Below are positions 1-6,610 of a DNA stretch of 20,980 nt, piece by piece (within the stretch, counting starts at the first letter, position 1; each line of letters begins with the position of its first letter). Under the pieces are notes generated by a model that worked only from the letters and a program-made list of their open reading frames with translations, was not told where the DNA came from and did not search any database. Both the position numbers and the translations under genes were made by a program. Source of the DNA: Actinomycetes bacterium (GTDB taxonomy: Bacteria > Actinomycetota > Thermoleophilia > Solirubrobacterales > 70-9); assembly GCA_023436605.1 (NCBI GenBank), contig JAEZIQ010000161.1:1-20980 (forward strand), read 5' to 3'.

Positions 1-1
1 T

Positions 2-391
2 CTACTTGAGTTCGACCTTGGCGCCGGCTTCTTCGAGCTCGGCCTTGAGCTTCTCGGCCTCGTCCTTCTCGACGCCTTCCTTGACGGGCTTGGGAGCCTC
101 GTCGACCAGAGCCTTGGCCTCCTTGAGACCGAGTCCGGTGGCGGCGCGAACGACCTTGATGACCGGGACCTTCTTGTCCCCGACGTCAGTCAGGACGACG
201 TCGACGGTCGAGCCGGCGTCATCGCCACCGTCTCCACCGGCGTCTCCACCGGCAGCGGCGGCCGGGGCGGCCGCGGCGACGGCCGTGGCCGAGACGCCGA
301 ACTCCTCTTCGAGAGCCTTGATGCGCTCGCTCAGCTCGAGGACGCTGATGCCCTTGAGCTCTTCAATACATTCTTCGGTGCTGGTTGCCAT
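2..391 (-). CDS. rplL: 50S ribosomal protein L7/L12
   Basis: Encodes the 129-residue stalk protein of the large ribosomal subunit, which as dimers on L10 recruits and activates the translational GTPases. The N-terminal dimerisation helices cover about residues 1-35, then an Ala/Gly/Asp-rich flexible hinge (about 36-61), then the C-terminal factor-binding domain (62-129) with the family hallmark RAATGLGLKEAKALVD near residue 82. Length is normal for L7/L12. The start is an ATG at 389-391, six bases after the rplJ stop. A purine-rich GAGGAG ribosome site lies inside the last Glu codons of rplJ, so the two genes are probably translationally coupled, which fits the several copies of L12 needed per L10. 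The stop codon is TAG at 2-4, so the gene is complete but ends at the window edge. rpoB is expected next. Confidence 0.98.
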   Translation of the reverse strand: MATSTEECIEELKGISVLELSERIKALEEEFGVSATAVAAAAPAAAAGGDAGGDGGDDAGSTVDVVLTDVGDKKVPVIKVVRAATGLGLKEAKALVDEAPKPVKEGVEKDEAEKLKAELEEAGAKVELK

Positions 392-397
392 TCTGGG

Positions 398-1201
398 TTA
401 CTCCTCTTCTTCAGCGTCAGCACCATCGGAGGCCTCTTCGGCCGGCGCCTCTGCATTGTCTTCAGCTTTGTTCTCATCCGAAGCCTCGGCCTCAGCGGCC
501 GGTGCTTCCTCAGCTTCTTCTTCGGCGGGTGCCTCTTCGGCAGCGGCTTCCTCGGCCGGGGCTTCTTCAGCCTCGGTCTCGGCAGCAGCTTCCTCGGCCG
601 GAGCCTCCTCGGCGGCCGGCTCTTCAGCCGGTGCTTCCTCGGCGGCCGGCGCCTCTTCGGCGGCCGGCGCCTCGGCAGTGCCACCGACCAGACCCTGATC
701 GGCCACCTGCTGGAGGGCGATCGCGAGGCCGGAGATCATCGATCCCAGGCCGCGGGTGAGGGTGACCAGCGGGCTGGCAACCATGCCGGCCAGCTGACCG
801 TTGAGGACGTCGCGAGAAGGGAGCTTCGAGATCGCGGTGAAACGGCCCTCGTCGAGGATCGTGTCGCCCATGATCCCACCCTTGTAGGTGAGAACCTCGT
901 GCTCCTTGTTGATGCTGGTGATCGCCTTCGCCGCGGCGGCTGTGTCGCCCTTGACGAAGGTGAGTGCGGTCGGACCCTGGAGCAGTTCGTTCAGCTCCGC
1001 GGCGCCGGCCTTTTCAGCGGCGATCTTGGTGAGACGGTTCTTGACGACCCGGAAGGTCGCATCCGCCTCGCGCAGACCACCGCGCAGCTCAGCCGCCTGG
1101 GTTACCGAGATACCCCGGTAGTCCACGGCGAAGATCGCTTCGGATGATTCGATCTCTGCACCGATCTCTTCGATCAGCGCGGCTTTTTCTTCACGGTTCA
1201 T
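398..1201 (-). CDS. rplJ: 50S ribosomal protein L10 with long acidic C-terminal tail
   Basis: Encodes L10, the base of the ribosomal stalk: it binds 23S rRNA with its N-terminal domain and L7/L12 dimers with its C-terminal helix. Residues 1 to about 174 are an ordinary L10 (MNREEKAALIEEI start, VDYRGISV near 27, VVKNRL near 52, KGGIMG near 108, helix ending ALQQVADQG). The protein then continues for about 93 residues made almost only of Ala, Glu and Pro, giving 267 aa against the usual 165-180. I chose the ATG at 1199-1201 because the conserved N-terminus begins there; a longer reading would extend into the regulatory leader and its terminator. The site upstream is weak (AGG about five bases before ATG) and lies in a predicted stem, consistent with controlled translation. 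The tail is odd: it lies beyond the L12-binding helix and its codons are repetitive. Confidence 0.97.
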   Translation of the reverse strand: MNREEKAALIEEIGAEIESSEAIFAVDYRGISVTQAAELRGGLREADATFRVVKNRLTKIAAEKAGAAELNELLQGPTALTFVKGDTAAAAKAITSINKEHEVLTYKGGIMGDTILDEGRFTAISKLPSRDVLNGQLAGMVASPLVTLTRGLGSMISGLAIALQQVADQGLVGGTAEAPAAEEAPAAEEAPAEEPAAEEAPAEEAAAETEAEEAPAEEAAAEEAPAEEEAEEAPAAEAEASDENKAEDNAEAPAEEASDGADAEEEE

Positions 1202-1260
1202 GTTTGCCTGACTTGTATTTGTCTGACGAATCTTCCTGTCGCAGACAACCCGGGCAAACA
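1201..1260 (-). promoter_or_regulatory. Stem that covers the rplJ start codon
   Basis: The eight bases just upstream of and including the first base of the rplJ ATG (1201-1208) are perfectly complementary to 1253-1260, which begin inside the attenuator's U tract. An inner pairing of 1221-1225 with 1242-1246 (GTCTG/CAGAC) supports a folded hairpin. If it forms, the ribosome-binding region is sequestered. The pairing is directly visible; its regulatory role is inferred. Confidence 0.5.
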
Positions 1261-1280
1261 AAAACCCGCTCACAGGCGGG
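1258..1280 (-). terminator. Attenuator terminator in the rplJ leader
   Basis: On the minus strand a CCCGC / GCGGG stem (1276-1280 with 1265-1269, loop CUGUGA) is followed directly by UUUUUG and further U residues. It sits 57 bases before the rplJ start, inside the leader rather than after a gene, so it acts as a conditional terminator. Confidence 0.85.
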
Positions 1281-1375
1281 CACGAGGAGCGACCACGAAT
1301 GGTCTCTCTGGCTCACCTGCGCTGGGAATTACGGGCTATCGCCCGACCAGCGGTCTACGGCAGACGGGAAACTTT
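1258..1375 (-). promoter_or_regulatory. L10 leader (ribosomal protein autoregulatory RNA) with attenuator
   Basis: Read on the minus strand, this stretch carries the known L10-leader signature: CCGUAGACC followed by GCUGG (1347-1351), a hairpin CGGGC-GAUA-GCCCG (1332-1345), then AAUUCCCAGC closing the stem (1321-1325). Downstream is a GACCA-UUCG-UGGUC hairpin (1291-1304) and an intrinsic terminator (1265-1280 with a U tract to 1258). In this family excess L10 (with L12) binds the kink-turned hairpin and favours premature termination, lowering rplJ-rplL expression. Family assignment rests on the conserved primary motifs and pairing I can see. The exact 5' end of the transcript is not visible. 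Confidence 0.88.
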
Positions 1376-1400
1376 AGCGAAACGGAGCCGAACCGGCTGA

Positions 1401-1438
1401 CCGGGGCGGGCCTGGTGCCTTTACACCTCCCGCCCCGG
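1401..1438 (-). terminator. Strong GC hairpin after the beta-helix gene
   Basis: A ten-base perfect stem (1401-1410 with 1429-1438, CCGGGGCGGG/CCCGCCCCGG) plus an inner GGTG/CACC pair lies 21 bases past the beta-helix gene stop. There is no clear U tract on the minus strand, so it may be a weak terminator or a 3'-end stabilising hairpin separating this gene from the L10 leader. Confidence 0.45.
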
Positions 1439-1458
1439 CGAGCCACATTCGGTGTGTC

Positions 1459-3576
1459 TCAGCGGCGCTTGCCCTTCAGGGTGAAGGAGCGGTTGACCAC
1501 CCGGCTCTTGCCGTCGGTGGAAGTAACCACGATCTTCACCTTCGCCTTTGTTTTGGTGCCCTTGAGTGCCTTGCGGGCCTTCGGCGGCAGGATCAGCTCG
1601 ACCTTGCCGGACTTCTTCTCACCGAGCTTGCCCGGAGCCTTGACGGTGACGCTGTACACCTTGCCCCGGATCTTGACCCGGACCTTCTTGGGTGCCTTCA
1701 CCGTGCAGGTTCCCTGCGGACACTTGAGGGTGACGATCGTGACCTTGCCGTTGGCGGGCACGGTCACGTTCGGCTTCGGATCCACCACCGGCGGCTTCGG
1801 TGCCGGCGGATCAGGCTGCTTGGTGATCTCGACTGAGGGGCTGTCAGCCGCAGCCGAGCCGAACTCGTTGTTCGCTTCGACGTGGCAGGAAACCTCCAGA
1901 TCCACGTCACCGGCAACCGGCGTGTATGTGGTGCCGGTCTGGCCCTGGATCACGGATCCGGCCTTCAGCCAGGTGATCTCGACCGTCGGGGCCGGCTGCC
2001 CGGTGACTCCGTTGGGCGAGCAGGTGAGCTCTTCGCCGACCTTGCCGCTGCCGTTCAGGCCGACCGAGTCGATAGCCGGATCGGCACCGACGTAGATCCC
2101 GGAGTCCACGGTCTGGCCGTCGAAAGTGGCCGAGACGGTGATATCGCCGAGCGGTGCCGACGTCCCGAGGTTCGTCAGGGCCGCCCCGTCGACGAGCTGG
2201 GCAGCCGCCGGGCTGACGGTGCCGCCGGTCGTCTCGAAAGTGACCTCGCGGCCGTCGAGGACGGGCATCTGAACCGGGTCGCCGGCGCTGTTCCTGACCA
2301 GCGTTGCGGTCACGTTTGCGTTGTTGCCGGCGGCGATGCGACTGCTGCTGGCCTCAGCGGCGAGGACCACGTTGGGCGAGGTCAGGACCGGTCCGGTGAC
2401 CGGATCACAACCTTCCCCGCCGGGTCCGGCGTTGCATCCCCACCAGTTGTTTTTCGCGTCGATCTCGACGTCGCTGTTGTTCACGAAGCCGTTGGCCGCA
2501 TCGACGATCCGGTTTCGGTTGATCGTGATGTTGCCGGAGACAGCGTTGGAATCGACTACCACAGAAGCGGTTTCGAACCCGGAGATCGAGTTGCCCTCGA
2601 TCTGAACGTCATGGGACAGGCCCGTGCCGTAGGCACTCGACAGGCGGATCGCGCGATAGCCATCGGAAATCTCGTTGTCGGTGATCTCGGCGTTGACCAC
2701 TCCCTTGCCGATGAAAATCGAGGAGCCGGCCTGATCGGTGATCGTGTTGTTCGAGATCTCGACACCGTCGGCGTTGACGAGCGCCAGGAAGGTTGTCTCA
2801 TTCGAACTTTCGTTACCGGTGATCAGCAGGTCGGTCGTGTTGTTGAAGTTGACCGACGCCATTTCGGCCGATTCGCCCTTGTCCATGCCGGAGAAGGAGT
2901 TGTGCCGGATGATCACGCCGTCGTTGGCGGTTCCTGCCATGTAGACGCCGGCGGCCACCTTGAAGGGGCTACCTTCGTTCCGGAACGCGTTTTTCTCGAT
3001 GGTCAGGTCGTAGGTCTGACCGTTGGCTCCGGCCAGGAAGACGCTCTCGAACAGGTTCCTGAAAACGTTGTTCCTGATCGAGCCGCCCGTGGTCTGGACA
3101 CCGGCCGCCGCGTGGATACCCCAGGTCATGGTGCCGGCTGTGCCGGTGCCCTGGACCGTGAAGCCGTCGATGGTCACTCCGTTGGCGGCGACCCTGAAGG
3201 CCGCGCTGGCATTGGTGCCATTCGGGGCGGCTATCACGGTCTCTTCGGCGATGTTCCCGCTGGTCCTCGTACGACCGTCGACACCCGCCTGGGCACCCTC
3301 GAGGATGACCGACTTGTTGATCGTGGCGCCGGCGAAGTTGCCGGGGCCGACTTCGATCGTGTCACCGGCCGAGGCCTCACTGATCGCGTAGGCGATCGTG
3401 CTGCAGGCGTCGACCTGACAGTTGCCGGAGTCGGTACCGGCCGTGGTCACCCTGAGGGTCGCGGCCGTGTCTGCTGATGCCGATGCCACAAACATGAGGC
3501 AGCAGGCGAGCGTCAACCCGAGGACTACGCGGGCACGCAAAAAAACGGTTTCTACACCGAACGAATGGGAAAGCAT
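1459..3576 (-). CDS. Secreted right-handed beta-helix protein with Ig-like and basic C-terminal domains
   Basis: A 705-residue exported protein. Residues 1-35 form a signal peptide (hydrophobic LGLTLACCLMFVASASA, cleavage before DT). Residues about 40-375 are short beta-helix coils rich in Asn, Gly and Ile/Val (for example VTIDGFTVQGTG, VEISNNTITDQAG), of the pectate-lyase/NosD type, ending in the common NWWGC cap. Next comes a Big_1/invasin-like Ig domain (about 395-495), then an Ig domain with W...C pattern (about 500-588), a Pro-rich linker, and a Lys-rich C-terminal domain opening CPQGTC (about 603-705). The ATG start has a good AGGAG site at 3581-3585, seven bases away. No catalytic residues could be identified, so an enzyme function is not claimed; polysaccharide binding or a structural surface role is equally likely. 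It stands out as an envelope gene inside the rplA-rplJ interval. Confidence 0.9.
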   Translation of the reverse strand: MLSHSFGVETVFLRARVVLGLTLACCLMFVASASADTAATLRVTTAGTDSGNCQVDACSTIAYAISEASAGDTIEVGPGNFAGATINKSVILEGAQAGVDGRTRTSGNIAEETVIAAPNGTNASAAFRVAANGVTIDGFTVQGTGTAGTMTWGIHAAAGVQTTGGSIRNNVFRNLFESVFLAGANGQTYDLTIEKNAFRNEGSPFKVAAGVYMAGTANDGVIIRHNSFSGMDKGESAEMASVNFNNTTDLLITGNESSNETTFLALVNADGVEISNNTITDQAGSSIFIGKGVVNAEITDNEISDGYRAIRLSSAYGTGLSHDVQIEGNSISGFETASVVVDSNAVSGNITINRNRIVDAANGFVNNSDVEIDAKNNWWGCNAGPGGEGCDPVTGPVLTSPNVVLAAEASSSRIAAGNNANVTATLVRNSAGDPVQMPVLDGREVTFETTGGTVSPAAAQLVDGAALTNLGTSAPLGDITVSATFDGQTVDSGIYVGADPAIDSVGLNGSGKVGEELTCSPNGVTGQPAPTVEITWLKAGSVIQGQTGTTYTPVAGDVDLEVSCHVEANNEFGSAAADSPSVEITKQPDPPAPKPPVVDPKPNVTVPANGKVTIVTLKCPQGTCTVKAPKKVRVKIRGKVYSVTVKAPGKLGEKKSGKVELILPPKARKALKGTKTKAKVKIVVTSTDGKSRVVNRSFTLKGKRR

Positions 3577-3752
3577 GAAGCTCCTATATATGGGCGGTCT
3601 TCCGCCCTGCTGGCTGGACCGCGTAAATGGATCAAGTCTTACAACCGTGGCCCCAGATCATCGGGGGAAGTTGCGACCGGGATGCTAGCGGTCGCTTGCG
3701 CGCTTCGGAGTGAGGTCGCCGGAACCGGCGACCGACGCCCGGACGAGCCCCG
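3577..3752. other. Intergenic region between lipoprotein and beta-helix genes
   Basis: No gene seen. It holds three inverted repeats: 3714-3733 (GGTCGCCGG/CCGGCGACC, almost no loop), 3673-3695 (GCGACCG/CGGTCGC) and 3592-3607 (GGGCGG-tctt-CCGCCC). The first two follow the lipoprotein stop on the minus strand and could end that transcript, though neither has a U tract. The third sits seven bases upstream of the beta-helix gene's ribosome site (3581-3585). No convincing promoter hexamers were found. Confidence 0.5.
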
Positions 3753-4208
3753 CTACTGCTCGCCGTCTCCGGACGGAACGTCGATCTCGGGCGTTTCGAG
3801 ATACCAGTTGCCGTCGACCTTTTCGAAGTCGACTTCGCCGTATTTGAACTTGACCGAGGCCCGGTCGCCGTCAACCTTGACTTCCTCGATCTCGAAGTCG
3901 GACTTCTCGTAGCCGTGCTTGAAGCCGGCAGCAAAGACCTTTACGCAGCGCCCTTTGCCAATCCACTGGTCGAGCTGGCCCGGAGCAAACAGGGTGCAGA
4001 AGGCTTTGGCGTCGCGATCGACCGTGTACTCCCCGACCTTCGTGGCGACGTCACGCACGGCAGCGTCATCTCCACCAGAGGAGCTCGAAGAGCTCGAGGA
4101 ACTGGATGAACCCCCGTCGGAGCTACCCGAGTCACTCCCGCAGCCAGCGACGCCCAGCCCGAAGGCGAGGACGCCGACCAGCGAAATCAGAGCGAGAAAG
4201 CGATTCAA
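3753..4208 (-). CDS. Small secreted lipoprotein with poly-Ser linker
   Basis: A 151-residue predicted lipoprotein. The signal peptide ends in the lipobox VAGC, with Cys23 as the lipidated residue, so it should be anchored on the outer face of the membrane. A spacer rich in Gly, Ser and Asp follows, including eleven consecutive Ser written with all six serine codons, which argues against simple slippage. The globular part (about 48-151) has two Cys (AFCTLF, GKGRCVKVF) and a pattern of helix, then strands ending in GNWYLETPE, reminiscent of NTF2-like/DUF4878-type lipoproteins; this is a resemblance, not an identification. The start is TTG (4206-4208), because an in-frame stop (the rplA TAG) lies six codons upstream and no ATG or GTG fits the signal peptide. 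It begins 15 bases after rplA with only a weak GGAT site, so coupling to rplA is likely. Confidence 0.87.
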   Translation of the reverse strand: MNRFLALISLVGVLAFGLGVAGCGSDSGSSDGGSSSSSSSSSSSGGDDAAVRDVATKVGEYTVDRDAKAFCTLFAPGQLDQWIGKGRCVKVFAAGFKHGYEKSDFEIEEVKVDGDRASVKFKYGEVDFEKVDGNWYLETPEIDVPSGDGEQ

Positions 4209-4223
4209 GGGATGCAGATCCGG

Positions 4224-4955
4224 CTATACGGCGACGGCTTCGGCGACCGGAGAGAGAATCTCGTCCGAGGTCGTCCGCGAGGTATCCACCGAGATGCCGG
4301 GGCCCATCGTCGTCGCAACCGAGACCGAAATGATGTAGCGGCCCTTGGCCGAGGCCGGCTTGGCCTTGGTGATCTCGTCCATGACGGCGGCGTAGTTTTC
4401 AAGCAGCTTTTCGGGGTCGAAAGAAGCCTTGCCGATCACCGTGTGGACGATCGCCTGCCGGTCGGTGCGGTACTCGACCTTGCCGGCCTTGGATTCGCTG
4501 ACGGCCTTTTCGACGTCTTCGGTCACGGTGCCGACCTTGGGGTTCGGCATCTTGCCCGACGGGCCGAGCACACGGCCGAGGCGACCGACTGTCGGCATCA
4601 TGTCCGGCGTGGCGATGACCACGTCGAAGTCGTCGAAGCCTTCTTCGATCTTGGCGGCGAGGTCATCGGCACCGACGATGTCGGCTCCGGCTGCCTCGGC
4701 GTCACGAGCCTTGTCGCCCTGGGCGAAGACCGCCACCTTGACATCCTTGCCGAGCCCGTTGGGCAGGGCGAGGGTGCCACGGAGCTGCTCCTCGGCGTGA
4801 CGGACGTTGACTCCCAGACGGATGTGGACCTCGACCGATTCGTCGAAGTTCGCCGAGGCGGTCTCCTTGATCAGGTTGATTGCCTCTTCCGGCGGGTAGA
4901 CGTGATCCCGCTGGACCTTCTGGAACTGCTGGCGAAAGCGTTTGCCGTGAGCCAT
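4224..4955 (-). CDS. rplA: 50S ribosomal protein L1
   Basis: Encodes L1 (243 aa), which binds 23S rRNA at the mobile L1 stalk near the E site and in many bacteria represses its own operon. Conserved features include LPNGLGKDVKVAVFA (about 64-78), GRLGRVLGPSGKMPNPK (about 123-139), the C-terminal GKASF segment and TMGPGISVD near 214-222. Length is close to the family norm. The ATG is two bases after the rplK stop and is served by a GGAGG site inside the last rplK codons. The next gene downstream is the lipoprotein, 15 bases away, rather than rplJ as in the usual order. No L1-binding mimic was recognised in the short space upstream of rplK. Confidence 0.98.
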   Translation of the reverse strand: MAHGKRFRQQFQKVQRDHVYPPEEAINLIKETASANFDESVEVHIRLGVNVRHAEEQLRGTLALPNGLGKDVKVAVFAQGDKARDAEAAGADIVGADDLAAKIEEGFDDFDVVIATPDMMPTVGRLGRVLGPSGKMPNPKVGTVTEDVEKAVSESKAGKVEYRTDRQAIVHTVIGKASFDPEKLLENYAAVMDEITKAKPASAKGRYIISVSVATTMGPGISVDTSRTTSDEILSPVAEAVAV

Positions 4956-4957
4956 GA

Positions 4958-5380
4958 TTACTTGACCTCCACGCCCATTGAACGGGCGGTACCGGCGATG
5001 ATCTTCGAGGCAGCGTCCAGATCGTTCGCGTTCAGATCGGGCATCTTGCGCTCCGCGATCTGACGGACCTGGGCCTCGGTGATGGTGCCGACCTTGTTGA
5101 CATGAGGCTCTCCCGAGCCCTTCTTGAGACCGATCGCTTCCTTGATCAGAACGGCCGCGGGCGGCGTCTTGGTGATGAAGTCGAAACTGCGGTCTTCGTA
5201 GACCGTGATCTCGACCGGAATGATCGTGCCACCCTCCTGCTGCGTCTGCGCGTTGAACGCCTTGCAGAAGTCCATGATGTTGACCCCGTGCTGACCAAGG
5301 GCCGGGCCTACCGGCGGAGCCGGGTTGGCCTGGCCGGCCGGAATCTGGAGCTTGATGAGGGTCATTACTTTCTTAGCCAT
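4958..5380 (-). CDS. rplK: 50S ribosomal protein L11
   Basis: Encodes L11 (140 aa), part of the GTPase-associated centre of the 50S subunit, contacting 23S rRNA and the L10/L12 stalk and needed for stringent-factor activation in the family. The N-terminal domain shows the Pro-rich APPVGPALGQHGVNIMDFC segment (about 21-39). The C-terminal rRNA-binding domain ends NANDLDAASKIIAGTARSMG. Length and sequence are standard. The ATG lies 29 bases after the nusG stop. The ribosome site is poor (AAGG about 14 bases upstream), unlike those of nusG and rplA. Confidence 0.98.
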   Translation of the reverse strand: MAKKVMTLIKLQIPAGQANPAPPVGPALGQHGVNIMDFCKAFNAQTQQEGGTIIPVEITVYEDRSFDFITKTPPAAVLIKEAIGLKKGSGEPHVNKVGTITEAQVRQIAERKMPDLNANDLDAASKIIAGTARSMGVEVK

Positions 5381-5409
5381 GGGACTGAACGCCTTAAAGG
5401 TTTGGGTGG

Positions 5410-5931
5410 TTAGAGCTTCTTGACCTGTTCGTAGCCGACCTCGGAGGGAGTCTCCCGCCCGAAGATCGAAACCAGCACCTTGAGCTTCTGCTGGTCGTCA
5501 TTGATTTCGGCGATTTCGCCGGAGAAGTCGGAGAGCGGACCGCTGATGATCTTGACGGTCTCACCGATCTCGAACTGTGCCTGGGTACGGGGCCGCTCGG
5601 CGGCCTCACGGTGGAGCAGCCGGTCGATTTCGGCCTTGGTCAGCGGCACCGGGGTGTCGCGCGGGCCGACGAAACCGGTAACGCCCTGGGTGTTGGCCAC
5701 CAGGCTCCAGGCGTTGTCGGTCATTTCCATGTTGATCAGCACGTATCCGGGCATGGTGCGCTTCTCGACCTGGATCTTCTGGCCGTCCTTGACCTCGGAG
5801 ACCTGCTCGGTCGGCACTACGACCTTGCGGACACGGTGGCCCTGGCCCATCGACTCGATGCGGTGCTCAAGCTTCTGCTTGACCTTGTTCTCCTGGCCGG
5901 AGTATGTGTTGATTACGTACCAGCGATACAT
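5410..5931 (-). CDS. nusG: Transcription termination/antitermination factor NusG
   Basis: Encodes NusG (173 aa), which binds RNA polymerase through its N-terminal NGN domain and contacts Rho or ribosomal protein S10 through its C-terminal KOW domain. The NGN domain starts MYRWYVINTYSGQE and includes the MPGYVLINMEM strand (about 60-70). The KOW motif is at about 124-158 (GETVKIISGPLSDFSGEI through SIFGR). I set the start at the ATG 5929-5931, because an upstream reading adds 44 residues with no NusG character that merely read through the end of secE. The ribosome site TAAGGA overlaps the secE stop, seven bases before the ATG, indicating coupling to secE. Confidence 0.98.
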   Translation of the reverse strand: MYRWYVINTYSGQENKVKQKLEHRIESMGQGHRVRKVVVPTEQVSEVKDGQKIQVEKRTMPGYVLINMEMTDNAWSLVANTQGVTGFVGPRDTPVPLTKAEIDRLLHREAAERPRTQAQFEIGETVKIISGPLSDFSGEIAEINDDQQKLKVLVSIFGRETPSEVGYEQVKKL

Positions 5932-5939
5932 GAAGTTCC

Positions 5940-6446
5940 TTAGATGATCCTCTGAACCAGCCAGTTGAAGGCCAGGTCCATGAGACCAAGGTAGACGGCG
6001 GCAACGATTACGAAGACAACGGTGACAGCGGTCGCCTGGATCAGGGTATCCCGATCCGGCCACTGGACCCGCTTCAGTTCGGCGATGCAGGATGCCAGGA
6101 AGCCGATGACCCCGCCGCGCTTGCGCTCGACCTGGGCCTGCTTCTGGCGCTTGGCGAGCTGCTGCTCTTCCCGTTTCTTCTGTTCGGCCTTCTTGCGCTT
6201 CTCTTCCTGCCGGGCCTGCCGCTTTTGTTCCTTCGAACTCAGGCCCTTGGGGGCATCCGGAGTCTCAAGGTCCTGTTCCCGAGCACCCGCCGCGATGCCG
6301 GCCTCTACGGCCTCGACTTCAGCGACGTCACCGGATTTCGGCACCTGGGTGTCGTGCTGAGCCTGTGAATCGGACTCAACACCTCCCTTCGCCGCAGCCT
6401 CGCGCGCACGGCGCTCGGCCTTCCGCTGTGCCCGGGACTTGGCCAC
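5940..6446 (-). CDS. secE: Preprotein translocase subunit SecE with long charged N-terminal extension
   Basis: Encodes SecE (168 aa), the small essential subunit that clamps SecY in the protein-export channel. The conserved part is at the C-terminus: amphipathic helix ELKRVQWPDRDTLIQAT (about 123-139, with the WP at 129-130) and one membrane segment (about 136-163). Before it lies an extension of about 110 residues. Residues 1-20 are Arg/Ala-rich, 23-68 are acidic and probably disordered, and 72-110 are a dense Lys/Glu/Gln stretch likely to form a charged helix or coiled coil. Many actinobacterial SecE proteins are shorter, around 80-130 aa. The start is GTG (6444-6446), which shares its first G with the rpmG stop (TAGTG); an AAGGA site lies about ten bases upstream. 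Confidence 0.95.
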   Translation of the reverse strand: MAKSRAQRKAERRAREAAAKGGVESDSQAQHDTQVPKSGDVAEVEAVEAGIAAGAREQDLETPDAPKGLSSKEQKRQARQEEKRKKAEQKKREEQQLAKRQKQAQVERKRGGVIGFLASCIAELKRVQWPDRDTLIQATAVTVVFVIVAAVYLGLMDLAFNWLVQRII

Positions 6447-6610
6447 TAGCGGGTTTCCTTATGGGGCTGGTGCTTGCCGCACCAGCGGCAGTACTTCCGC
6501 ATCTCGATTCGATCGGGAGTATTGCGCTTCGACTTATTTGTTTGGTAGTTACGACGCTTGCAGTTTTCACAAGCGAGCGTCACCGCAATGCGGACATCTC
6601 CGCGTGCCAT
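6446..6610 (-). CDS. rpmG: 50S ribosomal protein L33
   Basis: A 54-residue protein beginning MARGDVRIAVTLACENCKRR and ending GKHQPHKETR. It is a zinc-ribbon L33 with Cys pairs at 14/17 (CENC) and 41/44 (CRWC), so the metal-binding version of this large-subunit protein. It was found by translating the minus strand directly; it is short and easily overlooked. The start ATG (6608-6610) has a GAGGA site four bases upstream. Its TAG stop overlaps the secE GTG by one base. The order rpmG-secE-nusG is the usual one in Actinomycetota and neighbours. Confidence 0.97.
   Translation of the reverse strand: MARGDVRIAVTLACENCKRRNYQTNKSKRNTPDRIEMRKYCRWCGKHQPHKETR

Noticed and set aside
1202..1273. 24-residue N-terminal extension of L10
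   Set aside because: It would be translated from within the attenuator terminator, and the conserved L10 N-terminus starts at the internal Met.
1882..3477. 531-codon open frame on the plus strand opposite the beta-helix gene
   Set aside because: It mirrors codon positions of the real gene in high-GC DNA; its Arg/Gly/Asp/Val-rich translation has no domain or signal, while the minus-strand protein has a signal peptide and clear repeats.
3577..3700. Possible cyclic-di-GMP riboswitch before the beta-helix gene
   Set aside because: Only one short GC hairpin is present; the conserved core motifs of that class are absent.
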